Shown here: in pieces, positions 54,962-64,000 of the stretch | Position numbering within the stretch: the first letter of the stretch is position 1 | Layout: every line of letters begins with the position of its first letter | Assembly (NCBI RefSeq): GCF_963678635.1 | Contig: NC_087062.1 | Coordinates: 81,322,751 to 81,386,750 of the forward strand | DNA: 64,000 nucleotides | Reading direction: 5' to 3' | Origin: Symsagittifera roscoffensis | Taxonomy: Eukaryota; Xenacoelomorpha; Acoela; Convolutidae | The notes under the pieces: generated by a model | Told to the model about the DNA's origin: nothing | The model's input: only the letters and a program-made list of their open reading frames with translations | Database searches by the model: none | Position numbers and translations under genes: made by a program

Positions 54962-55530
54962 CAGCTCATTTCCATCACAATTTAGACTTTATTTCATAAG
55001 CAAGAAAAATTTGCGACTACAAACAAACGAAGAAACAATATTAGCAGACGAAATAGATTATAAATGGGACACTGAATGGTCTCATGTGTTATTTTTTAAT
55101 ATCCCAAATGATATTTCAAATGCAGCAATTGTCACTATTTCCGTACACAGAGATTACTTAAGAGTAACTCCACTCACAACTGACACCACACCTTTAACTT
55201 AAAATGCAATATTTAATGATAGGACAAGCAACAATAGTTTAAACTCAAAGTTTGCAAACAAACAAGAAACCCTAAACGGAACTAGAAACTTAAAAGAACA
55301 AAATATCCAAAATCCAGCATACTTTGAAATCAAAGAAATAGTTGAAACACTAACTAAAATAACATAACCAAGTATTTCGCCAAATAACCCAACACTTAAA
55401 ACACCACAAATTAGAAATACACTCCTTTCCCACAGAAAGACTTTACAATCAACGGTTAAACCATCTGTTATTCCCAAATACTCGCAGATGGATTATCAAA
55501 CGAATAAACCAAAAACCAAAAAACTACGAA
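54962..55530 (+). repeat. Direct repeat inside the degraded element, copy 2
   Basis: It includes a short open frame at 55011-55202 ('LFFNIPNDISNAAIVTISVH'), likely upstream coding sequence of the element. It runs straight into the Gag frame. Confidence 0.85.
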
Positions 55531-55538
55531 ATTAAAAC

Positions 55539-56330
55539 ATGCAATTCCAAAACCAAACAAATAGTCAAAATTACCAACCCGAATCAATGAGAAACAAAAA
55601 TCCTTTATCTTATTACCTACAGCAATTTAAAATTAAAAAAAATCAACTTACAAATTTTACACAAACACCAAACACAGTAGAATCGCTCCAAACGACAATG
55701 AAACCATACCTTATGGGTGGATCATATATCAAACCTAATAAACCACTCATGATAATGACAGGAACAGACCCTGAATACTCAGTAAAAGAATACCTAAAAG
55801 CAGTTACTGAAAACTTAAATTTGAATATAGATCCAGAACCAATAAACACACCATTTCATCAAGAATGGATACATAGAAGTAAAGCACTAATCCAAACGAC
55901 AATCTTTGGCGCAGCTCAAAAATGGTTTCCAGTTTTACTCATAGAAAACAAATCCGATGATTTACACAAGAATTTTTTAAAATGTTTGGCTTTAAACGAA
56001 ACAAACAACATCAAAGAGTTTTATGCAACGAAATTTGTAGAGTCCCGAATGATACAATAAAACAACTTTTATTAAGAATTGAAATTCTAGTACGAAATTA
56101 TTTTTCTCCTAATACACATGATAACAAAAATACGAAGATGACAGAAATTCTAATGAGGTTTTTACACCACAATTACAAAAGTTGCAATAAAAAACGAGAG
56201 CTTCACATCCATCATCAATCCGAGAACTCGATATAGATTTTCGAAAACTCGGAGACAAATTAGAGCAAGCTGAACTCACAATGAAACTAGTGGAAACTGA
56301 AAATTTAAAACTTTAATATGTAAAAAAAAT
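55539..56330 (+). pseudogene. Gag remnant of the degraded Ty3 element
   Basis: The frame 55539-56060 encodes a Gag-like stretch ('DPEYSVKEYLKAVTENLNLN', 'ALIQTTIFGAAQKWFPVL'). It continues after a shift in 55982-56236 ('NKQHQRVLCNEICRVPNDT') and further to about 56320. A remnant zinc knuckle ('CNYCRR', 'YNIAEC') lies near 56460-56510 but has an internal stop. Confidence 0.75.
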
Positions 56331-56689
56331 TTAAACCACCACTTCACAAACAAATCATATTCCAGGCTTCGATACTGAACTGGCAGAAAAAATCACTCAT
56401 ATTCTCAACATGTGCAAAAAAAAACCAATTTTAAAGGAAAACTTCATTTGAAAAAGGGTGTAACTATTGTCGCAGATAAGGATATAACATTGCTGAATGC
56501 AGAGAAAACAACTAGACAATTTAAATAGACCACGCGAAAACACAAAAAACCAAATAAATCTTTTTTATCAATAGATGAAAGAAGATCAGAATTTACCGAA
56601 TAAAAACACTCAAAGTAATGGTGACTCAGGAAAACCACTCCCAAATAACTTTAGTAATAACAGATCACCATCCCCTTATTCTAATTTTT

Positions 56690-57020
56690 TTCGCGGAAGA
56701 TCACGAAATTCACAAAATTATTTATAAAACAGATATAGTAGATCAATTAGTCAAAATAATCAGTACCGAAATATTTACTCTAGATCAAATTCTAATAGAA
56801 GTAATTACTCAAACTGTAACAGAAATTGCTCATACTCAAATCCCTGGATTAGATACTATTCCAATGACCGCTCAAGAAATTCTTCATACAACTGCAATCG
56901 AAACTATTCAAACAATCGTAATAGGAATCACTCTTATAATAGATAGCAAAACTATTCTAACAATAGACCATACAATAGTAATTATAATAATAGATCCCGT
57001 GACAACTCCGAGAAAAAAAA
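56690..57020 (+). pseudogene. Arg/Asn/Ser-rich nucleocapsid-like stretch
   Basis: In the Gag-related frame the region encodes repeated Arg, Asn, Ser and Tyr ('NSNRSNYSNCNRNCSYSN'), typical of an RNA-binding tail. The longer open frame at 56618-57091 is the shifted Ile/Thr-rich reading of the same bases. Confidence 0.55.
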
Positions 57021-57285
57021 ACAGCAACTATCAAAAAATATCAAAAAAAAAAATTCTCAGTCACCGTATTGAAATAACTCACGGTATTTAAACAAACAAA
57101 ATGAAAACCACAGAAGTAGAACACCAAAACATCAAACACAAATCAACAAGTACAACACTTACAATGAAACAAGCCCAGACCCTCCAGGTATTGACAATAC
57201 AGAAATTTCAGAACTATCACTAAAGCACATATACTGTGAAAGCAAAAACGGCGGTAGCGATACAGAAAACACACTAATTATTAAC

Positions 57286-57606
57286 ATGATTAAAATAGAA
57301 CATGACTACACAACACCCATTGAGTATAATTATTACCAAAATGTTTCGTCCAACTTATATCTTCAAGAACCAAGTAAAAATCAAAACTACCCGAATCACA
57401 CTCCTATTATAATTGAAAAAAATTCAATTATGAATAACATATACCAAAATAGAACAAATAAAAAATCATCACCAAAAGAAAAAAATTGGACAATCCCAGT
57501 TCTTTTGGAAAGCGCAAAAAAGAAACATTTTCATCCACCAGATCTTAAAAGAAAATTCTTAATCGACTCCGGTGTAGAATCAAATAATACCAACACTCCT
57601 ACATGA
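57286..57606 (+). pseudogene. Protease remnant of the degraded Ty3 element
   Basis: The 106-residue frame ends with 'RKFLIDSGVESNN', where D-S-G fits the aspartic protease active site. Sequence beyond is shifted. Confidence 0.6.
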
Positions 57607-58779
57607 AACTAAATTCCCGAACTGCACCCAAAAGTTTCCTCCTCAAAAACTTCCAGTAAGTTAGCCACTGCACTAGGCACAAGTTTAACAAACTTCGGAA
57701 AAATTTAAATAATACTTGTACAAACTCGAACAATGGAACAAAATAAATTTTTACTAAAACCCTTCAAACAAATATTCCACACAACAGATATTAAACAAAA
57801 CACAGTTGGAATATCATTTATTACGATAGATATCCCAACTATCAACATCTTCAACAGTAAATTGCAAATCAAAGACAAAAATTCAAAGCTCAAAAAAACA
57901 TCCCTTACATTTTTTAAAGATTAAATAAGCAACCTCCATTTTTTTCAAAATGTTACCCTATATATAATCAGCAAACTAAACATTTAAAATCACTAAAAGG
58001 TATGCATATGAGTTTTCCATCAACCAGTTCCACCATAATAACAACGATCAAAATACGCAGAAACTTTATATGTCTGAACTTGAGTTCAAACAAATCCATA
58101 TTTTTTCTAGTGTAAAAATTTCATCCATCAAATACGCTAAAAACTCAAACACAGATAATATATCATTACATGTATACAATAACTCACCATACAAAATTAC
58201 ACTTCCTTAAGGATTTTGAGGCTATTGCAAAATAAATGCAGCATTTTATACTATACAAGAAAAAGCATACAGCGTCATGAATATCTTAAAATTACTTGAT
58301 ATTTGTGAATCAACAATCTTTAATGAAAAATTATCTATTAATAAAAATTTAACTGAATCAAAAAGAAACGCAGAATATTTCAAAAAAACCTTTAATTTAA
58401 ACTAACATTCCAAATCTCGAAATATACAAATGAACCACAACAACTTCTGACAAAATTTTTTATTTTCAACATTCTCAAATAAATCAGCAAGAGTTTGAAC
58501 AAAAAGCAAAATTATTTTTAAAATAGCCCATGGCTTATGCCACATCAAAATTTGATGTTGGAAAAAGCATTCACTACTACACTTTCCATCTAATCCCGAC
58601 GCAGTTTTCAAATAACAACACGCAAGTAAGTCCCAATACACTTGCAAGACAACGTAAACAGATTTCTAGACATTCTCGAACACTAGGAAGTTATCTCACC
58701 ATTAAACAAAGAACAACAACCCAAAAGAAACAGATTCATATATCCAGTAATTATTCTCACTAAAGGAGAATCACTCAAA

Positions 58780-59110
58780 ATTGTTTAAGACGCACAATCT
58801 ATAAACTCTGTTATTGATGAATCAAAATGCAATTGGCCCATAGAACCAATACAAATAACACTTACAAATATAAACGGACACTATTATACCACCACCCATG
58901 TGAGTATTGCATACAACCAAATGCCATTAGACGAAAAATCACGAAGTTTAACCCAATCGGTTTTTGGAAAAAAATAATACGATTTTAATAGACTGTTCTA
59001 TGGTATATCCATAGGAACAGCAGTTTGTTTTCAGCATTTATGAATAAAAATTTCAGCAAAACCGTCATTACATACTTACAGATGTTTTCATAAAATCACA
59101 AGCGAAACAA
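58780..59110 (+). pseudogene. Reverse transcriptase remnant of the degraded Ty3 element
   Basis: RT words appear in shifted frames: 'ITLTNINGHYYTT', 'VSIAYNQMPLDEKSR', 'RLFYGISIG' (damaged by a stop) and 'VITYLQM', where the catalytic YLDD has been lost. It cannot encode an active enzyme. Confidence 0.65.
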
Positions 59111-59379
59111 GAAAATTTTAGACAAATACCAAAATTTTAACCCTGTTTTCAGAAACCTCAAATTTTGGCATGTTAACAAAACAAACCCATTAAAGCCCAT
59201 ATCACAATACAAGGAAATAAAACCTTGCTCCAATTTTTTCAAAAATTTAACAGTAGAAAAAATAAAGGAAAACACAGACATTTTAAAAGACCCTCACCAA
59301 GACACAAAAGTACCCTGTCTACCACTAAGCTTAATTTTAATCGCATTTCATATTTCACATTCCTTGAATACGAAAGGAC

Positions 59380-59790
59380 ATGTAGGATCAGAAAAAAAAA
59401 GCATTTTTCAAATTTCACTAAAAATTTCCATTTTCCAAACGCACCTATTTGGACAAAAGTACTTTGCAATGACTGAAATACTTGTCAATTAAGCAAACCA
59501 TTCCCACGCCAAAAGCAAATAGCAGAAAAACAAGACTTTATAGGCAAAGTTTGTTTTTCAATCATTTGAATCTCATTTGATACCAAAGGCCCTATATCCC
59601 CCTCCTCAGAAGGAAATTCATATAAAATGCGAATAGTAGATGCATTTACACACTATGTAGCACTCAACCCTGTACCCCATTGTTACGTTTATTATGCTTA
59701 GACAACACTTTATGAAAACAGGATAGCAAAATTTGGACTGCCTGAAATCCGCCGATATTTTAAAATATCTCTAACTAACCAATCATTGTT
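59380..59790 (+). pseudogene. Integrase remnant of the degraded Ty3 element
   Basis: The words 'KGPISPSSEGNSYKMRIVDA', 'FTHYVALNPVPHC' and 'RIAKFGLPEI' match an integrase core, including the first catalytic Asp region. Downstream residues are degraded. Confidence 0.65.
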
Positions 59791-59880
59791 CATAACTAAC
59801 ACTTACAATAATTTGTAAAGCTTGAACTATTCATAGTTTTAGCAACAAAACAGAATAAATATAACTTAGCAAACAGTTAC

Positions 59881-60514
59881 TCTTCTCCAGAACAGTTCTT
59901 GATATCTAACCTCGCAAATACCAGTATACAGATCTATTGAGACTAGGAGATATAAGAGTAAATTTAAGATAGGTATTAGACTAAGAAGTTGCACGAATCT
60001 ATCCGACCAAAAATAAGATAGCGTACAATCAGACAGTGTACCTTATCTGAAATTACTCTTTGAGTGAGCCACCCCGGACTTGAAGTCAGAATACAGACGT
60101 TATATAATCGGATTAAATACTTTTTCCAGGTACACAATTTGTTCATTTCGAAGGTTCTTTTTTTCAAATTCCTTGTCACCTTTGTTAATCAGGGCTGAGA
60201 GGTAACGTATATGCCTGGGACGCGAAACATCTCAATTGCGCAGCCTGGGACGATGCATTTTTTTCAGCAAGCTTAACATTTTCTTAAAATGTCGGTCTAT
60301 CGTTTATCTGCCTATTTATTTTGGCTAAGTTAGTACCACGTCGTATTTAAGTTTTTTTAAGATCATTTATCCACGAAGGATAGGACCAACATACGAGCTG
60401 TACAGCTCATCACCGCGAACCGCTGTTGTGCCCTTGCTTCAGAACTACATGCAATTTTTTTTGGTTATTTTTCTGGGCTGTGTAATGTTGCCTCACCCTC
60501 AAGCAACGAGCACG
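59881..60514. other. Non-coding spacer
   Basis: I see no gene or clear repeat in this stretch. Confidence 0.4.
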
Positions 60515-60596
60515 GATCATGGTGGGCCTCGAACATCCGACCTTTCGATTGAGAGGCGGAGACGTAACCACTTCACGACTGCTCCCCCTAGAGGCG
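60515..60596 (-). repeat. tRNA-derived SINE-like sequence
   Basis: On the minus strand it reads gggggagcagtcgtgaagtg with an A-box-like word and, further on, a B-box-like gttcgaggcc. Stems pair poorly, so it is not a working tRNA. To its right the word ggagacgtaaccact is repeated three times (60560-60640). Confidence 0.5.
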
Positions 60597-61498
60597 GAGA
60601 CGCAACCACTAGAGCCGGAGACGTAACCACTTTTTATACATTTTTTAATAGTTTAGGCAAATTTCACTCTAGATTGTAGTATGTTGGCTTTATAAACTTA
60701 GCAACCAACCTTTTGCTAAGTTTTCCTTTTTTTTTTACAAAATTTGCTTTCTCTAGTAAAATTTGATTTGTTTGAGAAAATTATAAATATGAGTTGTTTG
60801 ACTCTCCTAAAATTGATTTGTTTGAGAAAATAAAGTTAAAATGTTTTTCATTTGTGTTTCAAAACGTTAGGGCTAAACTATTCATAAAAACATTTTTTTT
60901 TTGGATTTTACTGGCGTCTACCCATTTTTTGTCGGCTTAGTTACCATTCGTCAGTAAGTGTGATGCTTAGCTAACGTTTTGGATTCTGTTTTACGACAAT
61001 TTTCTCTGAAACAGAAAATCAATTGAAACAAAAGAAACTTTACTAAAATATAAACTTCTTGAATTTTATTAAAATCTTTTCATCTTAATGGCTTTCGTCT
61101 CATTCGGAGGCAATAAGTTTTCTGAATAGTCGCTTTTGTGACAAAAAAACTCGATTATAAGGTCCCCCTAAGTCAATAGGCATTTTATTTACAGCTCACA
61201 CGCAATTTTTTGACAATTCACAGAATTTTCAGCAGTTTCTGTAAAAAGTTTTTTCCTTGCTGAAAATAAATGTGATGTAGATTCTAGAAGTTTCCGCTGA
61301 ATTTAAGCGAATTAATTTGTCTTTAAGTTCTTTACCTTGTCAGTTGAAGTATTGTTAATTTTTTGGTATTTATGAGAAAGCAGCCCAATTGGAAATAACG
61401 GAAGCAGCCCAAATTGGAGCCTTAAAATGTTTTTGGTTCTTAAACACGACACCAAATTGAAAAAAAAAACATTTTTTGCTGCTTTATATGAATTTGTT

Positions 61499-61542
61499 TT
61501 GAACATTCTGTGCTACTTGCACAACTACTGGCTATCCTAGTT
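61499..61542 (+). repeat. Repeat family Q, distal copy
   Basis: It contains attctgtgctacttgcac, as at 19885 and 23702. Confidence 0.55.
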
Positions 61543-61588
61543 TAAAATGTTTTCAAAAACAGTAACCTTAGTTATAATCGACCTATAG

Positions 61589-61788
61589 NNNNNNNNNNNN
61601 NNNNNNNNNNNNNNNNNNNNNNNNNNNNNNNNNNNNNNNNNNNNNNNNNNNNNNNNNNNNNNNNNNNNNNNNNNNNNNNNNNNNNNNNNNNNNNNNNNNN
61701 NNNNNNNNNNNNNNNNNNNNNNNNNNNNNNNNNNNNNNNNNNNNNNNNNNNNNNNNNNNNNNNNNNNNNNNNNNNNNNNNNNNNNNNN
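61589..61788. other. Assembly gap (200 N)
   Basis: Exactly 200 N, a conventional placeholder length. Its right edge is a pyrimidine microsatellite, so the true size is unknown. Confidence 1.
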
Positions 61789-61844
61789 TTCTCCTTTCTT
61801 CTTTTTCCATCTGTCTATCTATCTCTCTCTTTTTTCCCTCTTCG

Positions 61845-61875
<31 letters not shown>

Positions 61876-61876
61876 T

Positions 61877-61932
<56 letters not shown>

Positions 61933-62044
61933 CCTATCTATATATCTAGCTATCTCTCTCTTTCTCTTTCTTCACTCTTTCTCTCTCCGTCTCTCTCTCT
62001 CTCTCTTTCTCTCTCTTTCCTCCTTCTCCTTTCTTCTCTTTCCA

Positions 62045-62075
<31 letters not shown>

Positions 62076-62091
62076 TCTTCTTTCTCTCTCC

Positions 62092-62138
<47 letters not shown>

Positions 62139-62252
62139 GCTTTCTCGCTCTCTCTTTTTTTTCTCTTCTCTCTTCTTTCTTTCTCTCTCCGTCTCTGTTC
62201 CTCTCTCTCTCTCTATCTACTCTGTCTCTATCCCTTATCTAATTCTCTCTCC
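61789..62252 (+). repeat. CT-rich microsatellite with (TCTA)n
   Basis: Almost pure C/T: (CT)n tracts with a (TCTA)n block at about 61878-61940. Phrases such as ctttcttctctttccatctg recur, so part is a longer-period repeat. Confidence 0.95.
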
Positions 62253-62267
62253 TTCTAACATGGGATC

Positions 62268-63828
62268 ATATGACACTTAAGGAGGATCAATTTGTATAAT
62301 TTTGGATCATTAGTTATACTTAGGGATTAGTGGTTAAATAAATGAGCGATTGCTTACGCATAGGGACCATTAGATACACCAAATGTTCATAAACTTCAAC
62401 TAGGGATCTTTAGACGTACATAGGGATCAATGGTTAAACATAGAGATCATTGGTTATACGTAATATGAAAATATTTGGTTAAGCTATGAAAATTAAACAT
62501 AGGGTAAATGATTATAAACATTTTACATAGGAACCATTAGGTATAAATGTTTTACATAGGGATCATTAGGTATAATATTTTACATAGGGATCATTAGCTA
62601 TAAAAACTATACATAGGGATCATTAGGTATAAAATTTTTACATAGGGATCATTAGGTTTAAATTTTTTAAATAGAGATTATTAGGTATAAAAATTTTTAC
62701 ATAGGGATCATTAGGTATAATTATTTACATAAGGATCATTAGGTACAATTATTTTACATAGGGATCATTAGGTATAAAAATCTTACACAGGGATCATTAG
62801 GTATAAAAATTTTACATAGAAATCATTAGGTATAAATATTTACATAGGGATCATTAGCTAAAAAAAATTTTACATAGGGATCATTAGGTATAAACTTTTT
62901 ACATAGGGATCATTAGGTATAAATTTTTTACATAGGGATCATTAGGTATAAAAACTTTACATAGGGATCATTAGGTATAAATATTTACATAGGGATCATT
63001 AGGTATAAAGTTTTACATAGGGATCATTAGGTATAATCATTTTACATAGGGATCATCAGGTATAAATATTTTACATAGGTATCATTAGGTATAAATATTT
63101 ACATAGGGATCATTAGCTATAAAAATTATACATAAGGATCATTAGGTATAAATTTTTTACATAGGGATTATTAGGTATAAAGTTTTACATAGGGATCATT
63201 AGGTATAATCATTTTACATAGGGATCATCAGGTATAAATATTTTACATAGGGATCATTAGGTATAAATTTTTACATAGGGATCATTAGCTATAAAAATTA
63301 TACATAAGGATCATTAGGTATAAATTTTTTACATAGGGATCATTAGGTATAAATTTTTTACATAGGGAACATTTGGTATACATTTTCTACATAGGGATCA
63401 TTAGGTAGAAAAATTAAACATAGGGATCATTAGGTATAATTTTTTTTACATAGGGATCATTAGGTATAAATATTTTACATAGGGATCGTTAGGTATAAAT
63501 ATTTTACATAGGGATCATTAGGTAGGTACAAATATTTTACATAGCGATCATTAGGTATAATTATTTTACAAGGGATCATTAAGTAAAAAAATTTTAAGAA
63601 AAAAAAATTGAAAAAAAATTTGAAAAAAAAATTTGAAAAAAAAAAATTTGAAAAAAAATTTTTTTTTGAAATTTTTGGATGAAAAAATTTTTTGGAAAAA
63701 TTTTTACATAGGGATCATTAGGTATAAATATTTTACATAGGAATCATTAGGTATAAATATTTTACATAGGGATCATTAGGTATAAATATTTACATAGGGA
63801 TCATTAGGTATAATCTATACCCAATGAT
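62268..63828 (+). repeat. ~30-bp AT-rich minisatellite
   Basis: Units of roughly 27-31 bp, consensus tacatagggatcattaggta plus an A/T spacer of variable length. Early units (62268-62480) are degenerate and central ones uniform. An A-rich stretch with ttg steps interrupts the array at 63585-63705. Confidence 0.95.
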
Positions 63829-63832
63829 CCCT
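63796..63832. other. Palindrome closing the minisatellite
   Basis: The arms agggatcattaggtata and tatacccaatgatccct pair over 17 bp with one mismatch around a 3-base loop. The last unit is thus present once in inverted orientation, followed by a run of C at about 63843-63855. The remaining bases to 64000 show no feature. Confidence 0.8.
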
Positions 63833-64000
63833 GTTGGGATCACCCCCCCCCCCCCGATCTCAGTGTCGTATATCTATACTACTTATAGGTCAGTACGGAA
63901 CTTGAAGTCTCCCGAATGGTTCCATTGGAATTTGGACATCCCAAATTGAATGGCTCACTCAATTTTTAACAATTCGAGCAAACAATTTCTGTTTTAATTT

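Larger units (their letters stand above)
50880..59880 (+). mobile_element. Heavily degraded Ty3/gypsy-type element (plus strand)
   Basis: Pieces of Gag, an Arg/Asn/Ser-rich nucleocapsid part, protease, RT and integrase occur in this order on the plus strand, broken by many stops and shifts. A segment at 50880-51000 is repeated near 57170-57290, so the region is also internally rearranged. The base content (A-rich plus strand) differs from the minus-strand element at 3257-18920, and so does the protein sequence, so it is another family. No LTR pair is recognised. Confidence 0.8.

Noticed and set aside
56618-57091. 157-residue Ile/Thr-rich frame
   Set aside because: It is a shifted reading of the Arg/Asn/Ser-rich nucleocapsid-like part of a dead Ty3 element.
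60428-60679. 83-residue plus-strand frame
   Set aside because: It crosses the tRNA-derived SINE and its short repeats; no protein similarity is apparent.
61583-61810. Frame made of X residues
   Set aside because: It is the N gap.

Overview
This is an AT-rich window from an animal genome, most likely an invertebrate. It carries one well-supported spliced host gene, a spire-type actin nucleator with GT-AG introns, among many transposable elements and repeats. I cannot name the species from the sequence. A 200-base N gap marks an assembly join near the right end.

Layout. 1-1276: the leader and LTR of a diverged LTR retrotransposon on the minus strand, running off the left edge. 1277-2250 and 3053-3256/18921-19530: two 5'-truncated copies of an RT-derived ORF whose C-terminal part has a CCHC zinc knuckle and a restriction-endonuclease-like region. 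3257-18920: a nearly complete 15.7-kb Ty3/gypsy-type element on the minus strand, inserted into the second copy. Its LTRs differ by nine substitutions and one 28-bp indel by eye, a 3-4 bp target duplication is visible, and the host frame rejoins across the insertion. It has a 2.6-kb leader holding a 14-bp minisatellite, gag, protease, RT, RNase H and integrase, then a C-terminal domain that looks like a TARG1-type macrodomain with its key residues changed, and a third ORF I cannot identify. 20030-36583: spire, 13 coding exons, about 1,087 residues, with KIND domain, WH2 repeats, Spire box and FYVE-related zinc finger in the family order. Its large introns hold a decaying tandem array, SINE-like elements, a tRNA-Leu-like sequence and short interspersed repeats, some lying right at splice acceptors. 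36584-48044: mostly repeats, including three hAT-type MITEs with perfect 8-bp target duplications. 48045-48389: a candidate small single-pass membrane protein. 49740-59880: a 2.08-kb tandem duplication running into a heavily degraded Ty3 element. 60500-64000: a tRNA-derived SINE, the gap, pyrimidine microsatellites and a ~30-bp minisatellite that ends in an inverted unit.

Only spire is a confident cellular gene. Spire proteins nucleate actin together with formins: KIND binds the formin, the WH2 repeats bind actin monomers, and the Spire box/FYVE module places the protein on vesicle membranes. Everything left of it is one nest of retroelements. The most unusual item is the macrodomain-like C-terminus of the Ty3 polyprotein.
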